Shown: piece by piece, positions 15,754 to 24,297 of the stretch
Position numbering within the stretch: the first letter of the stretch is position 1
How the letters are laid out: each line of letters starts with the position of its first letter
Assembly (NCBI RefSeq): GCF_009674805.1
Contig: NZ_WKKI01000038.1
Span: 1-39,518 of the forward strand
Direction of reading: 5' to 3'
DNA length: 39,518 bases
DNA from: Metabacillus lacus
GTDB taxonomy: Bacteria > Bacillota > Bacilli > Bacillales > Bacillaceae
Position numbers and translations under genes: made by a program
Notes under the pieces: generated by a model
What the model was told of the DNA's origin: nothing
The model's database searches: none
What the model saw: the letters and a program-made list of their open reading frames with translations, nothing else

Positions 15754-16395
15754 ATGGTTTCAATTCTGGTGGTAGATGACCATCCTGCGGTCCGGGAAGG
15801 TACAAAAGCAATATTGGAAACGGAAAAAGATGTAAAGGTAGAATGTTTAAATCCTCCCTATTCTCTTGATAGTCTGCAATCATTTGATTTCAGCGTGTTT
15901 GACATCATTTTAATGGACTTGAATCTTGGAGATATTAACGGTATGGAGCTTTCCAGCGGAATCATCAGCCGCAAGGGAGATGCTAAAATTATTCTTTATA
16001 CCGGGTATGATGTGGAGGATTATTTTGAAGAAGCAATTCGTCTGGGAATTCATGGTGCGATCAGCAAAACGGAGACGAAAGAAAAAATATTAAATTATAT
16101 TAGGCATGCACTTAATGGCGATATCATTATATCTTATCAATTCTTTCAGTCTCTGATAGGCAAAGAAAAATCACCAAGTACAGAGGCGCATGACGGGATT
16201 GAGCCGCTGAATGACCGAGAAAGATCTGTTCTTCAGGAAGTTGAAAAAGGTTTAACAAACCAGGAGATCGCAGATAAGCTTCATTTAAGCAAGCGATCCA
16301 TTGAGTACAGCCTGACTTCTATTTTTAACAAGCTCAAGGTTGGATCCAGAACAGAAGCGGTTCTCATTTCTAAATCTGAAGGCTTTATTGAGTGA
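15754..16395 (+). CDS. comA: ComA, response regulator of quorum sensing
   Basis: A 213-residue NarL/FixJ-type response regulator. The receiver domain carries the acidic pair in VVDDHPAVREGTKAI and the phosphorylated Asp55 (IILMDLNLGD), as in B. subtilis ComA. The C-terminal LuxR-type helix-turn-helix is at about residues 150-210 (LNDRERSVLQEVEKGLTNQE, KLHLSKRSIEYSLTSIFNKL). The start at 15754 follows AAGGGGG; the frame is open further upstream through the terminator but that is not translated. It activates srfA-type and degQ promoters through TTGCGG dyads. Confidence 0.95.
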   Translation: MVSILVVDDHPAVREGTKAILETEKDVKVECLNPPYSLDSLQSFDFSVFDIILMDLNLGDINGMELSSGIISRKGDAKIILYTGYDVEDYFEEAIRLGIHGAISKTETKEKILNYIRHALNGDIIISYQFFQSLIGKEKSPSTEAHDGIEPLNDRERSVLQEVEKGLTNQEIADKLHLSKRSIEYSLTSIFNKLKVGSRTEAVLISKSEGFIE

Positions 16396-16397
16396 GG

Positions 16398-16439
16398 AAA
16401 CATGGCCCATTTTATATGCGGCCATGTTTTTTATTTTTT
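16398..16439 (+). terminator. Terminator after comA
   Basis: AAACATGGCC pairs with GGCCATGTTT around a twelve-base loop, followed by a long T-rich tail. Confidence 0.85.
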
Positions 16440-16539
16440 ACAAAAATTAATATTCACTCAACATTCTCATGATGTTTATCCCTTACCATGTAATGTATAA
16501 CTGAATTCAAAGAGTATATGTTGTACAAGGGGGATTACG

Positions 16540-16620
16540 TTGAATATTACCGCCGTGCTGCCGATCCTGGTATTTATTATGCTTTATTTTGTTTTTGCCG
16601 TCACAGTGCTCCGTAAATAA
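16540..16620 (+). CDS. 26-residue membrane microprotein
   Basis: TTG at 16540 follows AAGGGGG (16528-16533). The peptide is a single hydrophobic helix (about VLPILVFIMLYFVFAV) ending in the basic tail LRK, so it should sit in the membrane with the C-terminus inside. It fills an isolated gap between the comA terminator and the sugar dehydrogenase gene. Family unknown; the ribosome binding site and clean stop are the support. Confidence 0.5.
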   Translation: MNITAVLPILVFIMLYFVFAVTVLRK

Positions 16621-16692
16621 GCCCTTTTGCTTACCCCGTCATCTGCCTTATGTTAGAGTATAAGTAACAGACTATGCATAAGGAGTGATGAT

Positions 16693-17766
16693 TTGAAGAA
16701 AAAAGCTATTCCCCTCATTTTGACTTCTTTGCTGTTGGCAAGCTGTTCCCAAGGAGGCCAGCAGGAATCCGAACAATCCTCTGAACCTGCTGTTTCAGAT
16801 GTAGGCCCCAAAAGCATGATTCAGAATCTTGATGTTCCATGGGCCATCACCAAAATCGGTGATACGTTTTATTTTCCTGAAAGAACAGGGAGTATTGTGG
16901 AGTGGAATTCTGAAGAAGGAACGACCAGCAGTACACTCTCCCTGACAGAGGACATTCATGTTCAGGGTGAAGGCGGCTTGCTTGGATTTGAGCCTGCAGC
17001 AGATTTTGCAGAAAGCCAGGAAGCATTTCTCTATCACACTTATCAAACAGAAGATAATCTCTTCAACCGCATTGTCCTGGTGAAAAAAGAGGGAACTCAA
17101 TGGACGGAACAAAGCGTCCTGCTCGATGGCATCCCCGGCGGTGTAAACCATAATGGAGGAAGGTTGAAAGCAGGGCCGGATCATAAGCTTTATGTGACGA
17201 CAGGAGATACGTATCAGACAGAGCTTGCCCAGGATGTCGAATCTCTTGCAGGAAAAATTCTGAGGCTGGAACTGAATGGAGATGTGCCTGACGACAATCC
17301 TTTCGGCAGCTCATACGTGTATTCCTATGGTCATCGAAATCCCCAGGGGCTGGCCTGGGATGAAGATGGAAATCTGTACAGCTCGGAACATGGACAAACG
17401 GCCCATGATGAAATTAACCTCATTCAGCCGGGCAAGAATTACGGATGGCCGGAAATTGAAGGAGATGAAACACAAGAGGGGATGGAATCACCGATTTTCC
17501 ATACAGGGAATGATACTTGGGCTCCATCCGGCCTTGCTTACCATGAGGGCAAGCTTTACGTAGCGACTCTTGCAGGAACTTCATTAAAATCCTACGAAAT
17601 TGAAACAGGTGAAACAGAAGACCTGGTTAATCATTTGGGCCGGCTGAGAGACGTTTTGATTGAGGAGAACGTTCTCTATACAATCTCGAATAATAGAGAC
17701 GGACGGGGAAATCCAGGCGAGAATGATGATCAGCTGTATCGTCTTGAGCTGAAGCGGGAGGATTAA
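16693..17766 (+). CDS. PQQ-dependent sugar (glucose/sorbosone) dehydrogenase-like lipoprotein
   Basis: A 357-residue six-bladed beta-propeller protein of the glucose/sorbosone dehydrogenase family. The N-terminus is a lipoprotein signal (KKKAIPLIL...LLLASC, Cys19 or so to be lipidated) followed by a Ser/Gln/Glu-rich linker. Family motifs are GGLLGFEP, GGVNHNGGRLKAGPDHKLYV with the catalytic-type histidine, YSYGHRNPQGLAWD and HDEINLIQPGKNYGWPE. TTG at 16693 is the start, with AAGGAG at 16680-16685. Such proteins oxidise aldose sugars with PQQ in other bacteria; whether this host has PQQ cannot be seen. It stands three bases before yuxO, so both are probably cotranscribed. Confidence 0.88.
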   Translation: MKKKAIPLILTSLLLASCSQGGQQESEQSSEPAVSDVGPKSMIQNLDVPWAITKIGDTFYFPERTGSIVEWNSEEGTTSSTLSLTEDIHVQGEGGLLGFEPAADFAESQEAFLYHTYQTEDNLFNRIVLVKKEGTQWTEQSVLLDGIPGGVNHNGGRLKAGPDHKLYVTTGDTYQTELAQDVESLAGKILRLELNGDVPDDNPFGSSYVYSYGHRNPQGLAWDEDGNLYSSEHGQTAHDEINLIQPGKNYGWPEIEGDETQEGMESPIFHTGNDTWAPSGLAYHEGKLYVATLAGTSLKSYEIETGETEDLVNHLGRLRDVLIEENVLYTISNNRDGRGNPGENDDQLYRLELKRED

Positions 17767-17769
17767 GGT

Positions 17770-18153
17770 ATGAAACATTCAAAAACTTTATTGGATGCAC
17801 TTGGTATAGAGATTGTGAAAATAGATGATGAGGGAGTCATCGCAACCATGCCTGTTGATGAGCGGACTCATCAGCCATTTGGAATACTCCATGGAGGAGC
17901 ATCTGTGGCGCTTGCAGAGACAGCAGCCAGCATCGGAGCCTATCATTTCATTGATAAAGAAACAGAGATTTGTGTAGGGCAGGAGATCAATGCGAATCAT
18001 ATTAAGTCTGTAAAAGAAGGAATTGTAACGGCGCGCGCTGTACCTGCACACAGAGGAAGAACTTCCATGGTCTGGGAAATCCGGATTACAGATGAAGCAG
18101 ATCAGCTGATTTGTTTGTCCAGATGCACCATGGCAGTGTTAAAAAAGAGATAG
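17770..18153 (+). CDS. yuxO: Hotdog-fold acyl-CoA thioesterase (YuxO/MenI type)
   Basis: A 127-residue hotdog thioesterase of the PaaI-like group with the motif GILHGGASVALAETAAS, in which the glutamate is the catalytic base. HQPFGILHGG and RGRTSMVWEIRI fit B. subtilis YuxO (126 residues), thought to hydrolyse 1,4-dihydroxy-2-naphthoyl-CoA in menaquinone synthesis. It starts three bases after the sugar dehydrogenase stop. In B. subtilis it directly follows comA, so the neighbour here is an insertion. Confidence 0.85.
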   Translation: MKHSKTLLDALGIEIVKIDDEGVIATMPVDERTHQPFGILHGGASVALAETAASIGAYHFIDKETEICVGQEINANHIKSVKEGIVTARAVPAHRGRTSMVWEIRITDEADQLICLSRCTMAVLKKR

Positions 18154-18165
18154 TTAGTTAGTAGA

Positions 18166-18191
18166 GGCTGCCGGATACCGGCGGCTTTTTT
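18166..18191 (+). terminator. Terminator after yuxO
   Basis: GCTGCCGG pairs with CCGGCGGC (one G-T type mismatch) over a three-base loop, followed by seven T residues. Confidence 0.75.
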
Positions 18192-18240
18192 TATGTGAGC
18201 TGACATTGGTGGATTGTTTGCTCCTCGTATTGATGAATCA

Positions 18241-18286
18241 AAAAAACAGCAGGCAAGCTCATGGCTCATGAGTTTGCCTGCTGTTT
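18241..18286 (-). terminator. Terminator of the mrp operon
   Basis: AAACAGCAGGCAA (18244-18256) and TTGCCTGCTGTTT (18274-18286) form a 13-bp perfect stem. On the minus strand it ends in a T run, thirteen bases beyond the mrpG stop. Confidence 0.88.
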
Positions 18287-18298
18287 AGAAGGTGAGGA

Positions 18299-18658
18299 TT
18301 AGCCCCTGCTCTTTTCCCGCTCTCTCGCTTTCTTTAGATCATCCTGAATACTTCTTTCCCATAGGGGAACTCCCGTATTGTAGGCAGCTCTGCCGATTAA
18401 GTGGCCGGCAACAGGTGCGGTCATAAACACAAAGATAATACCAAGCAGTACCCTTGAGTTAATTTGCCCATCAATAATCCAAAAGAAGAGAAATACACCA
18501 AGCAAGACGCTGATTGTACCCAGTGTTGCACTTTTTGATGCAGCATGGTTGCGCGTATACGGATCGGGAAGACGAATCAGCCCTACTGCTGCGACGATGC
18601 TTAGAAAAGCACCTTGAAGAATGAGGTAGCCGATAATAATTTTACTGATCTCGGTCAT
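18299..18658 (-). CDS. mrpG: Mrp Na+/H+ antiporter subunit G
   Basis: A 119-residue membrane protein with three helices and the PhaG/MnhG motif VGLIRLPDPYTRNHAASKSATLG (GLIRLPDxYTRxHAxSKxxTLG). It is the last subunit of the hetero-oligomeric Mrp antiporter that expels Na+ in exchange for protons. The ATG at 18658 has AAAGGAGA upstream; the open frame goes further back into mrpF but those residues are not conserved-looking. It overlaps mrpF by 17 bases. Confidence 0.95.
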   Translation of the reverse strand: MTEISKIIIGYLILQGAFLSIVAAVGLIRLPDPYTRNHAASKSATLGTISVLLGVFLFFWIIDGQINSRVLLGIIFVFMTAPVAGHLIGRAAYNTGVPLWERSIQDDLKKAREREKSRG

Positions 18659-18926
18659 TTTCAATAATCTCTCCTTTCTCAAGGAACTTTGAAAATGCAA
18701 CTGTTCCAATAAAAGCAAGTACTCCCAGTAGGAGTATGACGCTGAGGAAAGCATCAGTATCTAAGAGAATAGAGATAATCCCTGTCATTCCGATCAAGTT
18801 GATTCCAATCGCATCCAAGGCAATGACACGGTCAGGCGTTGTAGGGCCTTTTACGACCCTGTATACAAACGCCAAAGTGGAGATGGCCAGTATGAGCAGC
18901 GAAACAGTCAGTATTGTTTCAAACAT
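18642..18926 (-). CDS. mrpF: Mrp Na+/H+ antiporter subunit F
   Basis: A 94-residue, three-helix subunit with the MrpF hallmark RVVKGPTTPDRVIALDAIG. In B. subtilis the homologue also affects bile salt (cholate) efflux. The start overlaps the mrpE stop by one base, and the 3' end overlaps mrpG. Confidence 0.95.
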   Translation of the reverse strand: MFETILTVSLLILAISTLAFVYRVVKGPTTPDRVIALDAIGINLIGMTGIISILLDTDAFLSVILLLGVLAFIGTVAFSKFLEKGEIIENDRDQ

Positions 18927-19402
18927 TAACGGCTCACCTCCTGTATTGCCTTTTCAAACGTGTTTCTAATGCTTTGCTTCGCTTCCTCTGCATCCTTTAT
19001 ATCCATTGCGTGGATATAAAGGATTTTGTTGTCGGGTGATACTTCCAAAACCAGCGTACCCGGAGTAAGGGTAATCAGGTTTGATAAGATCGTGATTTCC
19101 CAATCCTTTGTAAGCTCAGTTTCAAGAGCGAAAATGCCGGGCCGGTTCATAAGTTTAGGAGAAAGAATGACCTTTAAAACTGCGATGTTTGATAAAATCA
19201 GCTCCCTGATGAAAATCAGCAGGAGCTTGATAGCAGCAAGAACATTGAAGATATAAAATCTCCGGTCAAAAAATCTTCGCAAAATGTACAGGATAACCAG
19301 GCCGAAAAAGTACCCAATTAAAAAGGTCAATCCATTGTACTCTGCAGTCATAAACATCCATGTAAAGGCAAGAAAGAAATTTAACAATATTTGAAATGCC
19401 AT
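18926..19402 (-). CDS. mrpE: Mrp Na+/H+ antiporter subunit E
   Basis: A 158-residue subunit with two N-terminal membrane helices and a cytoplasmic domain containing the MnhE motif ITLTPGTLVLEVSPDNKILY and HAMDIKD. Full length for the family. It starts four bases after mrpD ends, with AAGGAGTGA-type ribosome binding site in the mrpD end. Confidence 0.95.
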   Translation of the reverse strand: MAFQILLNFFLAFTWMFMTAEYNGLTFLIGYFFGLVILYILRRFFDRRFYIFNVLAAIKLLLIFIRELILSNIAVLKVILSPKLMNRPGIFALETELTKDWEITILSNLITLTPGTLVLEVSPDNKILYIHAMDIKDAEEAKQSIRNTFEKAIQEVSR

Positions 19403-19406
19403 AGTA

Positions 19407-20894
19407 TCACTCCTTCAATACGGCTTGGATATAAAGATCCGGATTCATTAAAGTCTCCGCCGCCTGAGTTACGTATGGAGAAAGAAATTCAACTCCAAAG
19501 CCGTATCCGATTGAAATGGCAAGCAGGATGGCAATTGGCAGAATCAAGCCTTTTTCCGAGCCCTTTTCCTGCTCCTTCGTTAATACTTGCTCACCCCAGA
19601 AGCCTTTCATGAAAATCTTCATAATACTGTACAAGACAAGGAGACTTGATAGAAGCACCACCATGGCAATGGTATACTGCCCTGCTTCAAATCCTCCTTG
19701 AACAATTTTCAACTTGCCGATAAATCCGCTGAGCGGAGGAATACCTGCAAGTGAGATTGCAGCAATGAAGAACATCCAGCCTAACAGGGGATGATTTTTC
19801 ATCAATCCGCCCATTTTCTTCAAGTTGCTTGTTCCTGTAATGACAACCATGGCACCTGCAAGGAAGAAAAGGGCTCCTTTGATAATCATATCATGGATAA
19901 GATAGTAAATCGCACCCTCCATGCCTGCAGGAGTATACACTGCAATACCAAAGAGAATAACGCCGACTGCCACAATAATGTTATAAATCACAATCTGTTT
20001 TACATCCCAATAAGCGATAGCACCAATTACGCCAAGAAGAATTGTGAAGGCGGCAAGCCATGCCAGAATGGTATGTGTGTATCCGATATCGTGGTAAAAG
20101 ACAATGCTGAATACCCTGGCAATGGCATACACACCTACTTTTGTCAGCAATGCTCCAAACAGGGCAGTGACGGCAGACGGAGGTGCCTGATAAGAGCTTG
20201 GCAGCCAGAAGTAAAGCGGGAAAATACCGCCTTTCAGGCCGAACACAACCAAAAACAGAATGGCAATGACAGTGAGAAGGCCGGTTTGCCCGCTCGCTGC
20301 TACTCTAACGCTCAAATCTGCAATATTCAAAGTTCCCGTTACGGCATACAAATACGCTACTGCAACGACAAACAATGCCGAAGAAATGATGTTGACCAGC
20401 ACGTACTTTATTGATTCCCGAAGCTGTACTTTTGTACCGCCATGGACAATCAACATATAAGAGGACATCAGCATCACTTCAAAGAATACAAACAGGTTGA
20501 AAATATCTCCTGTTAGAAATGCACCGGTCACACCTACGAGCAGAAATTGGACAACTGCATAATAGTAGAAGCGTTCCCTTTCAATTCCAATTGTTTTAAA
20601 AGAAAACAAAATGCCGGTGAGACCGAGTACAGCTGTTGACAGCACGAGAAGGGCAGCAAACTGATCCGCTACAAGAACGATACCGTAAGGAGGCTGCCAG
20701 CCGCCAATCTTCAATGTTTGAATGCCGTTGTTCAGCACATTCTGAACCAGTACAGCGGCGGAGCCGATGGACAAGAGTGAAGCAATGACGCTGATCCACT
20801 TTTGGACAGCTATATTTTTATTAAAAAAGATGAGAATGATCCCGGCAAGCAAGGGGATCAATATTGGCAGTATCACTAAGTTATTCATGTTCAT
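19407..20894 (-). CDS. mrpD: Mrp Na+/H+ antiporter subunit D (NuoN/NuoM-like)
   Basis: A 495-residue polytopic protein related to complex I antiporter-like subunits (B. subtilis 493). Conserved parts are FNLFVFFEVMLMSSYMLIVH with the key glutamate, FPLYFWLPSSYQAPPSAVTA with lysine and histidine neighbours, and ISLAGIPPLSGFIGKL. It forms one of the two proton pathways of Mrp. The start overlaps the end of mrpC by 14 bases. Confidence 0.96.
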   Translation of the reverse strand: MNMNNLVILPILIPLLAGIILIFFNKNIAVQKWISVIASLLSIGSAAVLVQNVLNNGIQTLKIGGWQPPYGIVLVADQFAALLVLSTAVLGLTGILFSFKTIGIERERFYYYAVVQFLLVGVTGAFLTGDIFNLFVFFEVMLMSSYMLIVHGGTKVQLRESIKYVLVNIISSALFVVAVAYLYAVTGTLNIADLSVRVAASGQTGLLTVIAILFLVVFGLKGGIFPLYFWLPSSYQAPPSAVTALFGALLTKVGVYAIARVFSIVFYHDIGYTHTILAWLAAFTILLGVIGAIAYWDVKQIVIYNIIVAVGVILFGIAVYTPAGMEGAIYYLIHDMIIKGALFFLAGAMVVITGTSNLKKMGGLMKNHPLLGWMFFIAAISLAGIPPLSGFIGKLKIVQGGFEAGQYTIAMVVLLSSLLVLYSIMKIFMKGFWGEQVLTKEQEKGSEKGLILPIAILLAISIGYGFGVEFLSPYVTQAAETLMNPDLYIQAVLKE

Positions 20895-21219
20895 TTCCCC
20901 TTAATCGGTCCATGTCATCAGTTCCAAGCTCCTGATAAGATCGATAAGCAAGAACTAAAAAGAATGATGTAACACCGAAACTGATTACGATTGCTGTCAA
21001 GATCAGCGCCTGCGGAAGCGGATCCGCATAAGTGTCTGCAGGAATGCCGAGCAAAGGTGGAGCGCCCTGCTTCAGGCCTGACATGGTCAGCAGCAGGAGA
21101 TGCGCCCCATGGCTCAGAAGTCCTGTACCAATGATAATCCGCAGAAGGCTTCTTGACAGTATTAAATACGTTGCAGCCATAAACAAAATACCGACAACAA
21201 TAGACATTAATATTTCCAT
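20881..21219 (-). CDS. mrpC: Mrp Na+/H+ antiporter subunit C (NuoK-like)
   Basis: A 112-residue, three-helix protein of the NuoK/MnhC family. GTGLLSHGAHLLLLTMS and the periplasmic PADTYADPLPQALILTAIVI are the family pattern, with the DPLPQALILTAIVI segment nearly invariant. It overlaps mrpB by one base and mrpD by 14. Confidence 0.96.
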   Translation of the reverse strand: MEILMSIVVGILFMAATYLILSRSLLRIIIGTGLLSHGAHLLLLTMSGLKQGAPPLLGIPADTYADPLPQALILTAIVISFGVTSFFLVLAYRSYQELGTDDMDRLRGNEHE

Positions 21220-21653
21220 TACTCCGACTCTCCTATCGTTTGAATAATGGTCATAGTCACACCAACAACAACGAGATACACACCGATATCAAAGAGAACG
21301 GCTGTAGCAAGCTCAGTCTCTCCAAGCAAAGGCAGTTCGAAATAATCAAAGGTATGAGACAGGAAAGGAGCTCCAAACAGGAAGGAGCCAACCCCGGTCA
21401 GTACAGCGATCATCAGTCCAACTGCAGTCAATGTTAAAAAGTTGATAGGCAGTATCTTTTTTACTGTTTTAATATCATAAGCAAGAAGAAGGAGCACTAT
21501 GGCGGAGGAAGTCATAAGTCCGCCGATGAATCCTCCTCCGGGATTATGATGTCCTGCAAAAAAGAGGAAGATGGAAAACATTACAATGATGAACAGAACA
21601 ACTTTTGTGGTGGTCTGAAAAATAACATCATTGGTTTTTATATTCTTTTTCAA
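21219..21653 (-). CDS. mrpB: Mrp Na+/H+ antiporter subunit B
   Basis: A 144-residue, four-helix MnhB subunit with the motif GHHNPGGGFIGGLMTSSAIVL and the C-terminal FDIGVYLVVVGVTMTII. Start is the ATG at 21653, four bases inside the end of mrpA, so translation is coupled. Confidence 0.96.
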   Translation of the reverse strand: MKKNIKTNDVIFQTTTKVVLFIIVMFSIFLFFAGHHNPGGGFIGGLMTSSAIVLLLLAYDIKTVKKILPINFLTLTAVGLMIAVLTGVGSFLFGAPFLSHTFDYFELPLLGETELATAVLFDIGVYLVVVGVTMTIIQTIGESE

Positions 21654-24058
21654 GACTGCTCCTCCCCTCTGGAAAGTCTGAGCTTAATCATACTGTAGAT
21701 GCCCAGCGCAGCAATGCCGAGTACCACAACTTCAAACAAAGTATCAAATCCGCGGAAATCTACGAGTATAACGTTGACCATATTTTTTCCGCCGGCCAGG
21801 TAGTAGCTGTTTTCAATAAAGTAGTTTGAAATTCTGTCACTGACCTGCTGGCTGTTGGCTGATAATGCAATCAATGTGACCACAAGCCCGACACCAGCTG
21901 AAATGATAAAGTTTTCAACTTTGAACCGCATTTTAGTCTCTACCTTTTTGAATTCAGGTAGGTGGTAGAAGCAGAGCAAGAATAGTGCAACAGATACAGT
22001 TTCAATAATCAGCTGCGTAAGGGCAAGGTCCGGCGCTCTGAAAATAACAAAGAACAGCGACAGGGAATATCCGACAGCTCCCAGCGCAATGATGGCTGAA
22101 AGCCTTGATTTTGAGAAAACAATTGTCAGAGCTGATAGAGTCATGACCACTGCAATGACAGCTTCATAAGGCCCAACAGGAGCCAGATCGTCAAATGAAT
22201 AAGAGAAAGCACCTTTGATCGCAATAGTTGAGCCCAGAATGACAATCATGAATGCAAAGATGTATGCAAGATAATCTCTGAAAAATCCTGTCATGTAAAA
22301 CTTAGTTAATCTTTCAGAGCCTGTATTCAGTCCTTTTAAGCCTCCATCATACGCTTTGTTAAGCGTAAGTTTTTCAGGAAACAGATTGTATATTCTTCTC
22401 CATTTCGGCAGCGTCAAATACCCAAGAACACCAAGGGCAACAACACCAATGGTCATAAACAGCTCAGGAGTCCAGCCGTGCCACATGTAAATATTTACAT
22501 AGAAATGCTCGCCTTCCATCAGCAGCGTTGGCAGAATAGATGCCATCGCAGGCTCGATGATACTGTAAGAAATAATGTTCGGGAAGAACCCGATCACAAT
22601 GACCAGAGAAGCGAGAATAATCGGCGGAATCAGCATGCCGATTGGTGCTTCATGCGGTTTTTTCTCCAATTTTTCAGGCTGATATTTTCCAGTGAATGTA
22701 CGGAAAACCAGTACCATGCTGTACAGGAAGGTGAAGATGCTTCCGAGCCATGCAAGAACAGGGAAGATGAATCCGTAAGTTTGAGCATTGAACAAATCAA
22801 ACTCCATTACGCGAAGCATGCCTGTGAAAAACATTTCTTTACTCAGGAAGCCGTTGAACGGAGGCAGTCCGGCCATTGAAAAGGCTCCAATAACTGCGAT
22901 TGTAAATGTAATCGGCATGAGGCTCATCAGTCCGCCTAATTTTCTGATGTCCCTTGTGCCTGTTTCATGATCAACAATCCCCACGACCATAAACAAACTT
23001 CCTTTAAAGGTTGCATGGTTAATCAGATGAAACACTGCAGCCAGTGTTGCAACAGTAAAGATATTATCATCCAGCATGTCATAATGCAGGGAAGCAGCCC
23101 CGACACCAAGCAATGACATAATCAAGCCAAGCTGTGATACGGTAGAAAACGCAAGTATTGCTTTTAAATCGGTTTGCTTTACAGCGTTGAAGGAACCCCA
23201 GAATAACGTGATGATTCCGACAGTGGAAACAATCCAAAACCATTCAGGCGTCAGCGCAAAAACAGGGCTCAGCCTTGCGACCAAATAGATACCGGCTTTC
23301 ACCATCGTTGCAGAGTGAAGGTACGCACTGACAGGTGTCGGTGCTTCCATGGCATCAGGAAGCCAGATGTAAAACGGAAATTGTGCCGACTTTGTAAATG
23401 CGCCCAGCAAAATAAGGAGCATAGCCGGAACAAATAAATAATGATCCATAATTGCTGGAACGTATCCGATGGTTTCCCTGATGCTGAAGGTTCCTGTCAT
23501 TAAATAAAGAAGGACAAAACCGCCAAGCATTGCCAATCCGCCAAATACCGTAATCAGCATGGACTTTTGAGCACCATAACGGGATTTTTCCCGGTGATAC
23601 CAATATCCGATTAACAGGAAAGAAGAGAGGCTCGTTAATTCCCAGAATGTGTACAGCACTATCATGTTGTCGGATAGTACAACACCCAGCATGGCTCCCA
23701 TAAACATCAGGAGGTACACATAAAAAGAATGGAGCTGTTCTTTTTCTTTTGATAAGTAGTAAATGGAATATAAGACTACCAATGCACCAATTCCGGTAAT
23801 GAGGAGTGCAAACAGCAGACCGAGACCGTCTACTAAGGCAGTAAAGTTGATTCCCAGCGAAGGAATCCATTCTGCTGTGCTGATGGTTGTTTGACCATTC
23901 ATATTTCTTGGTATGAATTGGACAAAGTAAACAAAAAGAGTAACCGGAAGAACTAAAACAAACCAACCCGTATGTACGTTTCGAACAAATTTATAAATGA
24001 AAGGTACAAGGATGGCCATTAAAAATGGGGATAGTATTGCCAAATGCAATAAAGTCAT
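21650..24058 (-). CDS. mrpA: Mrp Na+/H+ antiporter subunit A (NuoL-like)
   Basis: An 802-residue polytopic protein, first gene of the operon (B. subtilis 801). The N-terminal two thirds resemble NuoL, with LYTFWELTSLSSFLLIGYW carrying the essential glutamate and TPVSAYLHSATMVKAGIYLV carrying the lysine/histidine pair. The last third is the MrpA-specific part (MnhB-like helices, FRAPDLALTQLIIETVSVA, VVVLGIAALGIYSMI). It begins with ATG at 24058 after AAAGGAGG. Together with MrpB-G it forms the Na+/H+ antiporter needed for Na+ resistance and alkaline pH homeostasis. Confidence 0.97.
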   Translation of the reverse strand: MTLLHLAILSPFLMAILVPFIYKFVRNVHTGWFVLVLPVTLFVYFVQFIPRNMNGQTTISTAEWIPSLGINFTALVDGLGLLFALLITGIGALVVLYSIYYLSKEKEQLHSFYVYLLMFMGAMLGVVLSDNMIVLYTFWELTSLSSFLLIGYWYHREKSRYGAQKSMLITVFGGLAMLGGFVLLYLMTGTFSIRETIGYVPAIMDHYLFVPAMLLILLGAFTKSAQFPFYIWLPDAMEAPTPVSAYLHSATMVKAGIYLVARLSPVFALTPEWFWIVSTVGIITLFWGSFNAVKQTDLKAILAFSTVSQLGLIMSLLGVGAASLHYDMLDDNIFTVATLAAVFHLINHATFKGSLFMVVGIVDHETGTRDIRKLGGLMSLMPITFTIAVIGAFSMAGLPPFNGFLSKEMFFTGMLRVMEFDLFNAQTYGFIFPVLAWLGSIFTFLYSMVLVFRTFTGKYQPEKLEKKPHEAPIGMLIPPIILASLVIVIGFFPNIISYSIIEPAMASILPTLLMEGEHFYVNIYMWHGWTPELFMTIGVVALGVLGYLTLPKWRRIYNLFPEKLTLNKAYDGGLKGLNTGSERLTKFYMTGFFRDYLAYIFAFMIVILGSTIAIKGAFSYSFDDLAPVGPYEAVIAVVMTLSALTIVFSKSRLSAIIALGAVGYSLSLFFVIFRAPDLALTQLIIETVSVALFLLCFYHLPEFKKVETKMRFKVENFIISAGVGLVVTLIALSANSQQVSDRISNYFIENSYYLAGGKNMVNVILVDFRGFDTLFEVVVLGIAALGIYSMIKLRLSRGEEQS

Positions 24059-24114
24059 AATGAACCTCCTTTATAGGTAAACTAACGATTCAAGGTCAAG
24101 AAAACCCAGAATAA

Positions 24115-24170
24115 ATTATATCGCAAATTAGTTAATCTTGCATGTTATCCCACTTTATTATTAACTAATT
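24115..24170 (-). promoter_or_regulatory. mrp leader: -10 element and 11-bp inverted repeat
   Basis: On the minus strand TATAAT (24115-24120) lies 57 bases before mrpA with no good -35. Just upstream AATTAGTTAAT (24126-24136) and ATTAACTAATT (24160-24170) are a perfect 11-bp inverted repeat with a 23-base centre, covering the place of the missing -35. It looks like a binding site for a dimeric regulator that activates or represses the operon. The regulator is unknown. Confidence 0.5.
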
Positions 24171-24297
24171 GTCGACTAGCTATGAAAAATCAAATTCACT
24201 ATTTCAAGTTCATTTGAACATAAAAATGATAACAGAATTTTTTCGTTATGTATAATAAAAAATTCTCCTGAACATGCTAATAGCAGAGGTGATGCTT

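Noticed and set aside
19791-20414. 207-codon open frame opposite mrpD
   Set aside because: Antisense shadow of a well-supported gene, rich in Cys, His and Asn, no ribosome binding site.
22478-22879. 133-codon open frame opposite mrpA
   Set aside because: Antisense shadow of mrpA; charged composition typical of the complement of membrane-protein codons.
24040-24095. TTGACC-N18-TATAAA directly before mrpA
   Set aside because: The TATAAA overlaps the ribosome binding site, so transcription would begin too near or after it.
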